Shown here: positions 9,075-17,013 of the stretch, one piece after another | How the letters are laid out: each line of letters starts with the position of its first letter | Position numbering within the stretch: position 1 is the stretch's first letter | Source: Halieaceae bacterium | GTDB lineage: Bacteria > Pseudomonadota > Gammaproteobacteria > Pseudomonadales > Halieaceae | Assembly: GCA_016744355.1 (NCBI GenBank) | Contig: JADGEN010000004.1 | Coordinates: 32,924-80,157 of the forward strand | DNA length: 47,234 bases | Direction: 5' to 3' | Notes under the pieces: generated by a model | Seen by the model: only the letters and a program-made list of their open reading frames with translations | Told to the model about the DNA's origin: nothing | The model's database searches: none | Program-made: the position numbers and the translations under genes

Positions 9075-10271
9075 TTAAATTTTGCGCGCAAAAACCGCCT
9101 TCAAATACTCAGTTTCAGGTATCGCGGGATGAATGGGGTGATCTGGCCCCTGTGCACCCTGCTCAATAACCTGAAGCTGCGCACCCGCGCGAATTGCCGC
9201 ACCCTGCATCGCAAGCACCAAATCGGCGCGACTTAAATGCATGGAGCAGGAAGCTGACACCAGCACGCCGGCCGGGTTTAGCAAGCGCAGCCCCAACTCG
9301 TTAATGCGCCGGTAGGCGGCAAACCCTTTTTTCAAATCCTTGCGCCTCTGCACGAAGGCAGGTGGATCCAGAATAACCACGTCAAATTTCTCACCCTCGG
9401 CTTGCATGGCCGCCATCGTTTCAGGCGCGGAGCCTTGTCGCGTGGTCACTATATCTGCCATGCCGTTCAGGCTGGCATTGGCCAATACACCATCCAATGC
9501 CGATGCAGAGCTGTCGAGTGCACAAACTGATGAGGCACCAAATGCGGCGGCCTGAATACCCCAACCGCCGATATAGCTGTAAACATCCAACACCGACTTA
9601 CCATCAACATAGGCCGCCAATCTCGCGCGGGACATTCGATGATCGTAGAACCACCCGGTTTTTTGCCCATCCCACACAGGTGCGTTGAAGCGCACGCCAT
9701 TCTCTTCAAATTCCAGTTCCTGTGGAACATCGCCGTGCACCACTTCTTTCCTGTCGGGAAGACCCAGCTCTCGACGGCCACGACTGTCTGCACGCAGCAG
9801 TATTCCCTTGGGCGCCAGTAACTGAATCAGTGCTGTAAAGATCATGCCTTCGAAACGCTCTATGCCCGCATTGTTCAGCTGCACAACCACGTAGTCACCA
9901 AAACGATCCACAATCAAACCCGGAAGATAGTCGCTGTCGCCATAAGCGAGCCGATAATAGGGTTTTTCAAAAACAGAGTCGCGGCAAGCCAAAGCCCTAC
10001 CAAGTAAAAATTGGATGTATTTATCATCAAGGGAAATACGCTCACGCAACGCGTAAACGCGCGCACAAATCAAGGATTGGGGTTCCATATAAGCAGAGCC
10101 GAGCACAGTGCCGTCTACCGCACGCACGCAGACCATGTCTCCTGATGAAAACTGTCCCAGCGGAGATTTCTTGGTATCCACTTCGTTGGAATACACCCAC
10201 AGATGTCCACCGCGCAGCCGCCTGTCGGCGCCTTTACGCAAATATAGGTCGGTGGTGGGCTGGTGGGACAT
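9075..10271 (-). CDS. rlmI: 23S rRNA (cytosine-5-)-methyltransferase RlmI-type
   Basis: 398 aa. An N-terminal PUA RNA-binding domain (about 8-80, LYLRKGADRRLRGGHLWVYS) is followed by an RlmI-like linker (YGDSDYLPGLIVDRFGDYV). The Rossmann methyltransferase fold has VLDVYSYIGGWGIQAAAFGA for SAM binding, FDVVILDPPAFVQRRKD for motif IV, and a SASCSMH cysteine region. E. coli RlmI methylates C1962 of 23S rRNA; the same target is inferred here. It follows gcvH at 22 bases on the same strand and faces the HAD gene across hairpin element A. Confidence 0.9.
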   Translation of the reverse strand: MSHQPTTDLYLRKGADRRLRGGHLWVYSNEVDTKKSPLGQFSSGDMVCVRAVDGTVLGSAYMEPQSLICARVYALRERISLDDKYIQFLLGRALACRDSVFEKPYYRLAYGDSDYLPGLIVDRFGDYVVVQLNNAGIERFEGMIFTALIQLLAPKGILLRADSRGRRELGLPDRKEVVHGDVPQELEFEENGVRFNAPVWDGQKTGWFYDHRMSRARLAAYVDGKSVLDVYSYIGGWGIQAAAFGASSVCALDSSASALDGVLANASLNGMADIVTTRQGSAPETMAAMQAEGEKFDVVILDPPAFVQRRKDLKKGFAAYRRINELGLRLLNPAGVLVSASCSMHLSRADLVLAMQGAAIRAGAQLQVIEQGAQGPDHPIHPAIPETEYLKAVFARKI

Positions 10272-10293
10272 ACTCAGCCTTTAACTCTAGAGA

Positions 10294-10686
10294 CTATTCC
10301 TCTTCGGCGCACTTGGCCTGGTAGTCATCTGGCGATAGCAGCGCGTCCAGTTCGGTAATATCGGAGGGCTGTAATTTGTAGAACCAGCCATCGTTATAGG
10401 GATCAGAATTTACCGTCTCGGGTTCGTCTTCAAGCTGTTCGTTGACGGCGATAACCTCACCGCCTACAGGTGCATAAATATCAGATGCAGCTTTAACTGA
10501 CTCAACAACGCCCGCCTCAACGCCAGCGGCGATTGTGTCGCCCGTTTCAGGCAGTTCCACAAAAACCACATCGCCCAGCGCCTCCTGTGCGTGATCGGTA
10601 ATACCTACCGTCACTGTGCCATCCTCTTCCAGACGGGCCCATTCGTGACTACTGGCTACTTTCAATTCGCTTGGAACATTACTCAT
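10294..10686 (-). CDS. gcvH: Glycine cleavage system H protein
   Basis: Lipoyl-carrying shuttle protein of the glycine cleavage complex, 130 aa. It begins [20 protein letters not shown]. The lipoylated Lys lies in [15 protein letters not shown], and NDGWFYKL is a conserved C-terminal motif. An AGAGGA Shine-Dalgarno precedes the ATG. In E. coli gcvT and gcvP flank gcvH next to ubiI; here neither is present, and the neighbours are ubiI (59 bases upstream) and rlmI. The partners must lie elsewhere. The short upstream gap leaves no room for a glycine riboswitch. Confidence 0.96.
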   Translation of the reverse strand: MSNVPSELKVASSHEWARLEEDGTVTVGITDHAQEALGDVVFVELPETGDTIAAGVEAGVVESVKAASDIYAPVGGEVIAVNEQLEDEPETVNSDPYNDGWFYKLQPSDITELDALLSPDDYQAKCAEEE

Positions 10687-10745
10687 TGTGCGTCCTCTAG
10701 AACTGCATATTAAACACCGTGGCAGCTATTCTAACCGCCATGCAG

Positions 10746-11960
10746 TTATAAGCCCATAGCCCGATGCATTAGTCTCGCCTTCAACGGGCCGAGTTGGCCC
10801 ACAGTGCGCATACCGGCATTACGCAAAAGCCGGACTGGCAGGGCGGATTGCTCGAACAGTGCCTTAAAACCATCCATGGCCGCCATCATGGTCAAATTCT
10901 CGCTCTTTCGCTTGCGCTGATAACGCTTGAGTAGTTGCAACTGCCCCGGTGATGCCCCGCGCTCATAACCGGACAAAACCTCTTGTGCCAACACCGCTAC
11001 ATCTGCCAGCCCGAGATTAATGCCCTGCCCCGCCAACGGATGGATCGTATGGGCAGCGTCTGCCACCAAAGCCACCCCGGGCCGAACATAGTCCACCGCA
11101 TGGCGCTGGCGCAGTGGGAAGCCAAACCTGGCAGAACAAGCGAGCACTTTTCCCAGCCTATGCTCGAACGCCCGCTCCAGCTCAGCGCAAAAATCTTCCG
11201 GCTCCAGCGCGAGTAGACCTTCCAGCAAGCTATCACTTACTGACCAGACTATTGAACAATAATGTCGACCGCCCTCTCCGGACAATGGCAAAAAGGCCAG
11301 CGGCCCAGTGGGTAAGAATCGCTGCCACGCCGTATTTTGATGGCTCTGTTCCAACTCAACGGTAGCGACAATGGCGCTGTGGCCATAGTCCCACTCGCGG
11401 GTCTCAAAACCGAAAAGAGTACGAATGCGGGACATCGCGCCGTCAGCAGCAACCAACAAATCGCTGTGAATTGTCTCGCCGCTATCCAGCACCAACGAGG
11501 CACCTCCGGAAGCCAGAATGTCACAGGACTCAAGTTTTACCGGGTTTAACAGCGTGATATCGGTTGCGCTTTGCACACGCTGCAACAAGGAAGCGACAAT
11601 CACCCGATTTTCCACGATATGCCCAAGAACAGGAGCACCTACTTCTGCACAATCAAAGTCAATGACGCCAGTGCCTTCCGCGTCCCAAACTGTCATGTGA
11701 GAATAGGGGCACAGTCGGTTTGACACGATGCCCTGCCAGGCGTCAATTTTTTGCAAAAATAGCTGTGAACGGGGCGTAAGTGCGCTGACCCGCGCATCGA
11801 AATGATTGATGTCGACCGCACAGGGCAACGGGGCTTTATTTAGCGGCTGCGCCTCAATCAGCGCAATAGACAAACCACTGCCACTCAGGGCGCTTGCCAG
11901 GGCGCTGCCTGCGATACCTGACCCGACAATAACTACATCAAATTGGCGCACATTATTCAT
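10746..11960 (-). CDS. ubiI: FAD-dependent ubiquinone-biosynthesis hydroxylase, UbiI/VisC-like
   Basis: 404 aa from ATG 11960, which has GGAGG nine bases upstream; a start at 11981 would add seven residues with no support. The FAD-binding Rossmann motif is FDVVIVGSGIAGSALASALS. VAADGAMSRIRTLFGF and VALVADAAHTIHPLAGQGIN are the second and third flavin motifs of the UbiH/COQ6 family. It overlaps the ubiH stop by eight bases. Of the two paralogues, the downstream one usually corresponds to UbiI (C5 hydroxylation); that distinction rests on gene order, so the substrate position is inferred. Confidence 0.85.
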   Translation of the reverse strand: MNNVRQFDVVIVGSGIAGSALASALSGSGLSIALIEAQPLNKAPLPCAVDINHFDARVSALTPRSQLFLQKIDAWQGIVSNRLCPYSHMTVWDAEGTGVIDFDCAEVGAPVLGHIVENRVIVASLLQRVQSATDITLLNPVKLESCDILASGGASLVLDSGETIHSDLLVAADGAMSRIRTLFGFETREWDYGHSAIVATVELEQSHQNTAWQRFLPTGPLAFLPLSGEGGRHYCSIVWSVSDSLLEGLLALEPEDFCAELERAFEHRLGKVLACSARFGFPLRQRHAVDYVRPGVALVADAAHTIHPLAGQGINLGLADVAVLAQEVLSGYERGASPGQLQLLKRYQRKRKSENLTMMAAMDGFKALFEQSALPVRLLRNAGMRTVGQLGPLKARLMHRAMGL

Positions 11961-13203
11961 GAGGAACAACCTCCATTTCACCCACGCCGGCAGCGTAACG
12001 CACCAATTCCCGCTTCAGCGCAGGAAGAATATCCAAACCAGACAAACCAATATCCCGAGCCAGACCCAAAACGGGATCGGGGTGCATAAATAACGAAGGT
12101 AATATATCACTGGCGCCCACCGTTCTATCCTGATCGGCGCGCTGTTTGTCGCAATAGCGCTGCAACACAGATAGATCTCCAAGTGAAACTCCCTGCTCCT
12201 CAGCCGCGGCCAGCTCGTGCCCCAGTGCAGCGACATCACGTAATGCCAAGTTGTAACCCTGCCCCGCAACCGGGTGTAGCGCGTGAGCAGCATTACCCAT
12301 TACCACCACGCCCTTCCTTGCCTGCTCAGTAGATTGCACAAGAGAAAGTGGGTAGGCATGTCGCTCGCCTACCTGCCGCAAACGCCCAAGGCGGTAGCCA
12401 AAACGCTCCTGTAACGCCTGTAAAAATTCCTGCTCCGGACAGGTCAGGAGCTCATTCGCACGCTGCGGCGCAAGTGTCCACACCAACGCGCTCCTAGCCT
12501 CGCCTCCCGGCGCGGGAAGCAACGGTAGAAGCGCAATCGGCCCCTGGTCGGTAAAGCGCTCAAAAGCACAGTTATCGTGTTTTTCAGCAGACGCGATATT
12601 GGCGATGAGTGCGTGCTGGCGATAAGATTTTTCCTCCACCGCCACACCCAGCTCCTTGCGTAAACCCGAATTGGCGCCATCTGCAACCAGCAATAGCGTT
12701 GCGTCCAACTCTGGCTCAGAAAAACCCTCCATCGATAGACGAACACCGCTCTCGCCCGGTTTCGCCTTTAATACTTTTGCCGGACTAACAACTTCAACAC
12801 GACCCTGTCTGTAAAGCGCCTGTATCAGGGCACTGCCAAGCCACGCATTTTCCACTACGTAACCCAGAGCGGGCCAGTCGTAGTCATCCGAGCGCATCAG
12901 CGTACTGCCAAAGCGACCTCGATTAGACACATGGATACGCTCAATAGGGCACAACCACTGCTCCAGATCAGACCAGACACCGATTTTTTCATAGATGAGC
13001 CTTGAGCTATAACTCAGGGCCGTTGAGCGCGCATCGAAAGAAGGGTGATATGAAGGCGCTGCACCCGACAAGGATTCGGGAAAAGGAAAGCCTTCTATAA
13101 GAGTGATGCTCACTTTCTCCGATAACAACTCACCCAATTGCAGTGCCAGACTTACGCCAACCATGCCCCCGCCGGCAATAACAATATCCCTATAAGCGGC
13201 CAC
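11953..13203 (-). CDS. ubiH: 2-octaprenyl-6-methoxyphenol hydroxylase UbiH-like
   Basis: 416 aa FAD monooxygenase of ubiquinone synthesis. The start is GTG at 13203, sharing one base with the pepP stop (TAGTG). Motifs: DIVIAGGGMVGVSLALQLGE for FAD binding, FDARSTALSYSSRLIYE typical of UbiH, LLVADGANSGLRKELGV, and VVVMGNAAHALHPVAGQGYN. It lies in ygfB-pepP-ubiH-ubiI, the order conserved from E. coli to Pseudomonas, and the four genes probably form one transcript. Confidence 0.92.
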   Translation of the reverse strand: MAAYRDIVIAGGGMVGVSLALQLGELLSEKVSITLIEGFPFPESLSGAAPSYHPSFDARSTALSYSSRLIYEKIGVWSDLEQWLCPIERIHVSNRGRFGSTLMRSDDYDWPALGYVVENAWLGSALIQALYRQGRVEVVSPAKVLKAKPGESGVRLSMEGFSEPELDATLLLVADGANSGLRKELGVAVEEKSYRQHALIANIASAEKHDNCAFERFTDQGPIALLPLLPAPGGEARSALVWTLAPQRANELLTCPEQEFLQALQERFGYRLGRLRQVGERHAYPLSLVQSTEQARKGVVVMGNAAHALHPVAGQGYNLALRDVAALGHELAAAEEQGVSLGDLSVLQRYCDKQRADQDRTVGASDILPSLFMHPDPVLGLARDIGLSGLDILPALKRELVRYAAGVGEMEVVPHE

Positions 13204-14522
13204 TATTGCGAGACCGCCATCAAACGTTCTATTTCATCCACTGTTTTTGGGGCCTTGGACGTTATCACTTCACATCCCTGCGCGGTCACCAGAACATCGT
13301 CTTCAATTCTCACACCAATACCACGCCAGCCCTTATCTACACTTTTATTATCGGCAGAAATATAGATACCGGGCTCCACTGTCATTGCCATTCCCGCCTC
13401 CAATACGCGCCATTCGTCGCCCACACGATAATCCCCCACGTCATGCACATCCAGGCCAAGCCAGTGCCCGGCCCTGTGCATATAAAATTCGCGATAAGCT
13501 TCCTTTTTTATCAAACTGGATACTCTTCCCTTCAACAAACCCAACTCCACCAGGCCCCGCGTTATCACGTCAACTGTAGCCTCGTGCGCCTGGTTCCAGT
13601 GTTTGCCCGGAGCAATCTCACCGATAGCAGCCAACTGTGCCTTCAATACCAATTCGTAAATAGCGCGTTGATGACGAGTGAAGCGACCGTTCACCGGAAA
13701 CGTTCTGGTTACGTCGGAGGCATAGTATTCATATTCACAGCCCGCATCGATAAGCACAAGCTCGCCATCCTTCATACGATCCGAGTTGGCCAGATAGTGC
13801 ATGGTACAGGCATTTTTTCCACTCCCCACAATACTGGAGTAAGCCGGGTATCTGGCGCCGGCATAGGTAAATTCGTGCTGCAGCTCTGCCTCCAACTGAT
13901 ACTCATACAACCCTGGCTCACATTTTTTCATGGCGCGAATATGGGCAGCAGCAGTAATCTCACCAGCGCGACGCATCAAGCGCAGCTCTGCGGCACTTTT
14001 TATCAGGCGGAGATCGTGTAACACATGGTCGAGATCGGTGAACTCACCCGGGGGAATCGCTCCACTGCTAAGCTGACTGCGAATGCGGTTAATCCAGGAC
14101 ATAATTTGTTGGTCAAAATCAGTGCTTCTTCCCATTGAGTAGTAAACACGCTCCCGACCCTCCAGCAGGCCAGGAAGAATATCGTCGATATCGCTGATGG
14201 GAAAAGAATCGTCCGCCCCATATTTTTCACACACACCTTCCAGACCAGCACGAGATCCGTGCCAAAGCTCCATAGTGGAGTCTTTGTCGCGACAAAACAT
14301 CAAAAACTGACCATGCTTGCGCCCGGGAACCAGCACCAACACTGCTTCCGGTTCGTCAAAACCACATAAATAATGAAAGTCACTATCCTGCCGAAATGGA
14401 TACTCAGTGTCCCGGCTGCGCTGTGCCTCCCTTGCCGAGGGCACAATGACAATACTGTTTGGCTCCATGCGAGCCATAAGATTTTTGCGTCTACGGGTAA
14501 ACTCCGCTTTAGATATATGCAT
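13203..14522 (-). CDS. pepP: Xaa-Pro aminopeptidase P
   Basis: Cytoplasmic metallopeptidase that removes N-terminal residues preceding proline. 439 aa with an N-terminal AMP_N domain (MHISKAEFTRRRKNLMARM) and a C-terminal pita-bread M24 domain. Metal ligands can be seen in LVLIDAGCEYEYYASDVTRT (two Asp), HRAGHWLGLDVHDVG (His), AMTVEPGIYI (Glu) and GIGVRIEDDVLVT (Glu). Second gene of the ygfB-pepP-ubiH-ubiI run; the stop shares a base with the ubiH GTG. Confidence 0.96.
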   Translation of the reverse strand: MHISKAEFTRRRKNLMARMEPNSIVIVPSAREAQRSRDTEYPFRQDSDFHYLCGFDEPEAVLVLVPGRKHGQFLMFCRDKDSTMELWHGSRAGLEGVCEKYGADDSFPISDIDDILPGLLEGRERVYYSMGRSTDFDQQIMSWINRIRSQLSSGAIPPGEFTDLDHVLHDLRLIKSAAELRLMRRAGEITAAAHIRAMKKCEPGLYEYQLEAELQHEFTYAGARYPAYSSIVGSGKNACTMHYLANSDRMKDGELVLIDAGCEYEYYASDVTRTFPVNGRFTRHQRAIYELVLKAQLAAIGEIAPGKHWNQAHEATVDVITRGLVELGLLKGRVSSLIKKEAYREFYMHRAGHWLGLDVHDVGDYRVGDEWRVLEAGMAMTVEPGIYISADNKSVDKGWRGIGVRIEDDVLVTAQGCEVITSKAPKTVDEIERLMAVSQ

Positions 14523-14530
14523 AAGCTGAT

Positions 14531-15094
14531 CTATACCGCTTGATTATCCATGTGGATATTGAGCACGGCAAAACGTAGGTACTCTGCAATTTCGAAGTAG
14601 GCCTCTTCAGACTCCTCTTCATCAGCCTCCTCACCATCCTCTCCAGCCTGAGTGAACGCCTCAATATCCTTTAAAATATCGCGACTGTCCTTTGAGAGTT
14701 TAGCGGCAGATTCCGACCCTGTTGCAGCACCCTGGGCCATGCCGCCGAGAAAACCACTACACCAACCCGCCAAAGCGCCAGTGCGTTCAGTTATGTCTGT
14801 TTCATCATCAGGAAGAAGCGGATGAAAATCAAATTCTTCATTGAGCAGCGCTGCAGACGTGACTGTGTACAACTCCATTGCCTGACTGGCCAGCTCTCCA
14901 TGAACGTTCAAATCCAGTACATCGGACAAAGCAACCAATGCAAATTCAGCCTCTACCGGCGCACCACTGGCCAACAAACCAGTAAGACAGCCGTGGATCT
15001 CAGAGGGCGATGACTGTAGCCCCTGCTCCAGCAGATGGTTGGCAAACTCATCAAAATCAAAAACTTCGGTCTTATCGAGTCGAAGGTCACTCAT
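14531..15094 (-). CDS. UPF0149 family protein (YgfB-like)
   Basis: 187 aa from ATG 15094, with GAGG about nine bases upstream; an in-frame GTG at 15109 overlaps that Shine-Dalgarno and is less likely. It is acidic, with HGCLTGLLASGA near the N-terminus and GALAGWCSGFLGGMAQGAA near the middle, both typical of the YgfB/UPF0149 fold. A run of Glu/Asp lies near the C-terminus. In Pseudomonas aeruginosa YgfB has been linked to regulation of the ampDh3 region; whether that applies here is unknown. It heads the minus-strand pepP-ubiH-ubiI group. Confidence 0.88.
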   Translation of the reverse strand: MSDLRLDKTEVFDFDEFANHLLEQGLQSSPSEIHGCLTGLLASGAPVEAEFALVALSDVLDLNVHGELASQAMELYTVTSAALLNEEFDFHPLLPDDETDITERTGALAGWCSGFLGGMAQGAATGSESAAKLSKDSRDILKDIEAFTQAGEDGEEADEEESEEAYFEIAEYLRFAVLNIHMDNQAV

Positions 15095-15223
15095 CGTCTT
15101 GTTCCTCACTGCAGTACAGGGCAGATCCCGATGTCAGCCCCAATACAAATGCCTGAACCCCACACTTCTTCCGATTAATTCAAAAAGACTAGCAGGCTAT
15201 TGATATTTATGAAATTTGTTCCG

Positions 15224-15252
15224 TTGACCTAAGTTGCGTCGAACACTATAGT
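15224..15252 (+). promoter_or_regulatory. Sigma-70 promoter of the zapB-like/zapA operon
   Basis: TTGACC (15224-15229) and TATAGT (15247-15252) are spaced by exactly 17 bases. Transcription would start near 15259, giving a leader of about 28 bases before the ATG at 15287. Confidence 0.65.
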
Positions 15253-15286
15253 AGAGCGCAATATAAGCCGACCCAAGTATACTCTT

Positions 15287-15496
15287 ATGGCAGAGAATCA
15301 ACTCAAAGCACTTGAGAAAAAAATCGATGAGCTTATTTCGCTGTGCACTAACCTGAACCGAGAAAATCAAACCCTAAAACTCGACAGCCAAGGCTGGCAT
15401 AATGAGCGCCTACGCCTAATTGCCAGCAACGACCTGGCCAGAACAAAAGTCGAAGCCATGATAAATCGTCTGCAGGCACTGGAGCAACAGTCGTGA
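15287..15496 (+). CDS. TIGR02449 family coiled-coil protein (ZapB-like)
   Basis: 69 aa, almost entirely coiled coil: NQLKALEKKIDELISLCTNL then regularly spaced Leu and Ile to the end. It has the size and heptad character of ZapB, and genes of this family precede zapA in Pseudomonas-type bacteria. A role at the division ring with ZapA is inferred from that pairing. The stop TGA overlaps the GTG start of zapA (GTGA), so the two proteins are probably made in step. Confidence 0.85.
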   Translation: MAENQLKALEKKIDELISLCTNLNRENQTLKLDSQGWHNERLRLIASNDLARTKVEAMINRLQALEQQS

Positions 15497-15828
15497 GTCA
15501 GCCCAACACCGTAACAGTCAAAATTTTGGATAAGGATTATCAGGTAGCCTGCCCGGAAGAACGTCAGTCCGAGCTCGTCGTATCGGCCAGTTATCTGGAC
15601 AAACAGATGCGCGCAATTCGAGATTCTGGAAAAGTTATCGGGCTGGAGCGCATTGCCGTGATGGCGGCACTCAACATCAGCCACGAATTACTACAGGCTT
15701 CCGAACACGGCGACAGCCCCTGCGCCGAAACCACCAACTCCACCGCTGCTACCGAAACTGGTTTCCGCCAACTGGGTAGCAAGATAGACGATGCGCTTTA
15801 TCATCTTAAGCAACTGGAAATCAGTTAA
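15493..15828 (+). CDS. zapA: Cell division protein ZapA
   Basis: 111 aa from a GTG at 15493 that overlaps the preceding stop. It begins TVTVKILDKDYQVACPEER, the ZapA signature, then LVVSASYLDKQMRAIRDSGK, and continues with GLERIAVMAALNISHELL. The C-terminal helix is coiled coil. ZapA binds and crosslinks FtsZ filaments. The context zapA-6S RNA-fau is the same as in E. coli. Confidence 0.95.
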   Translation: MSQPNTVTVKILDKDYQVACPEERQSELVVSASYLDKQMRAIRDSGKVIGLERIAVMAALNISHELLQASEHGDSPCAETTNSTAATETGFRQLGSKIDDALYHLKQLEIS

Positions 15829-15850
15829 ACATCTAATTTGCTCGTTATCT

Positions 15851-15879
15851 GAGACACCCTCGTAAAGCTGGGCTATAAT
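15851..15879 (+). promoter_or_regulatory. Candidate 6S RNA promoter
   Basis: TATAAT at 15874-15879 with a weak -35, GAGACA, at 15851-15856 and a 17-base spacer. Transcription would start near 15886, at the 5' edge of the terminal stem of 6S RNA. Confidence 0.6.
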
Positions 15880-15885
15880 TTCCAC

Positions 15886-16066
15886 GGATACCTGGTTTAT
15901 GCGCCAGACAGATTGTCCTCGAGCCGATAATGTTAAACCAGGATGTTCCTCGTTGCTGTTGGTGTGCAAGTCCGGTTTTGCCGGGAAGCCTTATACAGTG
16001 CAGTGACATCCGCCTTGAACCATCGGGTTCAAGGGCCACTTTGTCAGCGGTAGACCGGGAATCCAT
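15886..16066 (+). ncRNA. ssrS: 6S RNA
   Basis: About 180 nt between zapA and fau, the classic position. The ends pair: 15887-15900 (GGATACCTGGTTTA) with 16051-16064 (TAGACCGGGAATCC). Recognisable conserved pieces include GAGCCGATA, GCAAGTCCGG, GGGAAGCCTTA and CCTTGAACC followed by GGGTTCAAGGG, all with counterparts in E. coli 6S RNA. It mimics an open promoter and sequesters sigma-70 RNA polymerase in stationary phase. Exact ends are estimated from the promoter and the closing stem. Confidence 0.93.
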
Positions 16067-16075
16067 CTTTCACCC

Positions 16076-16648
16076 ATGAACCACCCCACCAAAGAGCAAT
16101 TGCGCACCACATTGCGTCAACGCAGACGTACACTTCTTCCCGCTGCGCAATCCCGCGCCGCGCACAACGTCACACAACTGACTGTTTCGCTACCACAATG
16201 GGAGCAAGCAAAACATATCGCCCTGTATCACGCTGCCGATGGAGAGATTGGCACCCAAAGCATTGCGCAGCTGGCGCACAACGAGGGAAAGCACACTTAT
16301 CTTCCGGTGATCGGTACAAACAAAAGTATGGTATTTGCGAAGTGGCAAGCAGATGAACCACTACAGGCCAATACGTTCGGCATTCCTGAGCCGATGCCTG
16401 GCGCACAGACATACTCCGCATCAAAACTGGATATTGTATTTTTGCCTTTACTGGGATGGGACAAACATGGCGGACGACTGGGCATGGGGGGCGGTTACTA
16501 CGACAGAGCCTTCGCAGACATTGAGGGACCAACACTCATAGGGCTTGCACACCAATTTCAGCAGGTCGATAAAATACCAACAGACCCCTGGGACATACCT
16601 CTGGAATTAATCGTTACCGACGCTAAGATCTATCATCGCAAAGGATGA
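16076..16648 (+). CDS. fau: 5-formyltetrahydrofolate cyclo-ligase
   Basis: ATP-dependent conversion of 5-formyl-THF to 5,10-methenyl-THF. 190 aa (ygfA homologue). Motifs: KEQLRTTLRQRRRTLLPAAQ at the N-terminus, VFLPLLGWDKHGGRLGMGGG followed by YYDRAF as the family signature, and GLAHQFQQVDKIPTDPWD near the C-terminus. It begins ten bases after 6S RNA with no obvious Shine-Dalgarno, so it is probably translated from the 6S read-through transcript as in E. coli. Confidence 0.95.
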   Translation: MNHPTKEQLRTTLRQRRRTLLPAAQSRAAHNVTQLTVSLPQWEQAKHIALYHAADGEIGTQSIAQLAHNEGKHTYLPVIGTNKSMVFAKWQADEPLQANTFGIPEPMPGAQTYSASKLDIVFLPLLGWDKHGGRLGMGGGYYDRAFADIEGPTLIGLAHQFQQVDKIPTDPWDIPLELIVTDAKIYHRKG

Positions 16649-16688
16649 TACAAAACCGAGGAAGACATTACTCAAGCGCGGTTTACTG

Positions 16689-16832
16689 CTACTCGACGAT
16701 GACGCCTGCCTGCAGCTCGGATGCGGGTGCGGCAACGCTTTCGTTTGAGGTCATGGGTATAGCTAAAGTCGCCACTACCCCCAAACCAAACACAGCCATT
16801 ATAATTAATAATAAATCCGGTTTACGCTTCAC
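16689..16832 (-). CDS. Small single-pass membrane protein, unknown function
   Basis: 47 aa from a GTG at 16832, preceded by GAGAGA at Shine-Dalgarno distance. One membrane helix (PDLLLIIMAVFGLGVVATLA) follows a Lys/Arg-rich start, and a short polar tail ends in AGVIVE. An ATG at 16937 would give 82 aa with a polar N-terminal extension from an AT-rich region that looks non-coding; I prefer the shorter form. It is convergent with fau across 40 bases and downstream of ilvA on the same strand. I do not recognise a named family. Confidence 0.55.
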   Translation of the reverse strand: MKRKPDLLLIIMAVFGLGVVATLAIPMTSNESVAAPASELQAGVIVE

Positions 16833-16962
16833 AATACTTCTCTCACTAATCCTGTCTGGGCTATAACTCTCTTTGGAGCTCTTCCCGGTGAATTCCATAG
16901 AATTCATGTAAATTGTGAATTTTTGGTATTTTTTCACAATATCGGAGCAGTTTATACCAACA

Positions 16963-17004
16963 GAAATAAAAATAAAAGCTTTCAGGCCTTTAGTTTAGCG
17001 GCCT
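16963..17004 (-). terminator. Rho-independent terminator of ilvA
   Basis: On the minus strand AGGCC (17004-17000) pairs with GGCCT (16988-16984) and is followed by a T-rich run with interruptions down to about 16963. It begins ten bases after the ilvA stop. The stem is short, so termination may be partial. Confidence 0.5.
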
Positions 17005-17013
17005 CTGGAAATT

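Noticed and set aside
10687-10745. Glycine riboswitch before gcvH
   Set aside because: The gap is only 59 bases and shows no aptamer-like structure.
13206-14021. 271-codon open frame on the plus strand
   Set aside because: Lies wholly opposite pepP, whose family motifs are unambiguous; no recognisable domain in the antisense reading.
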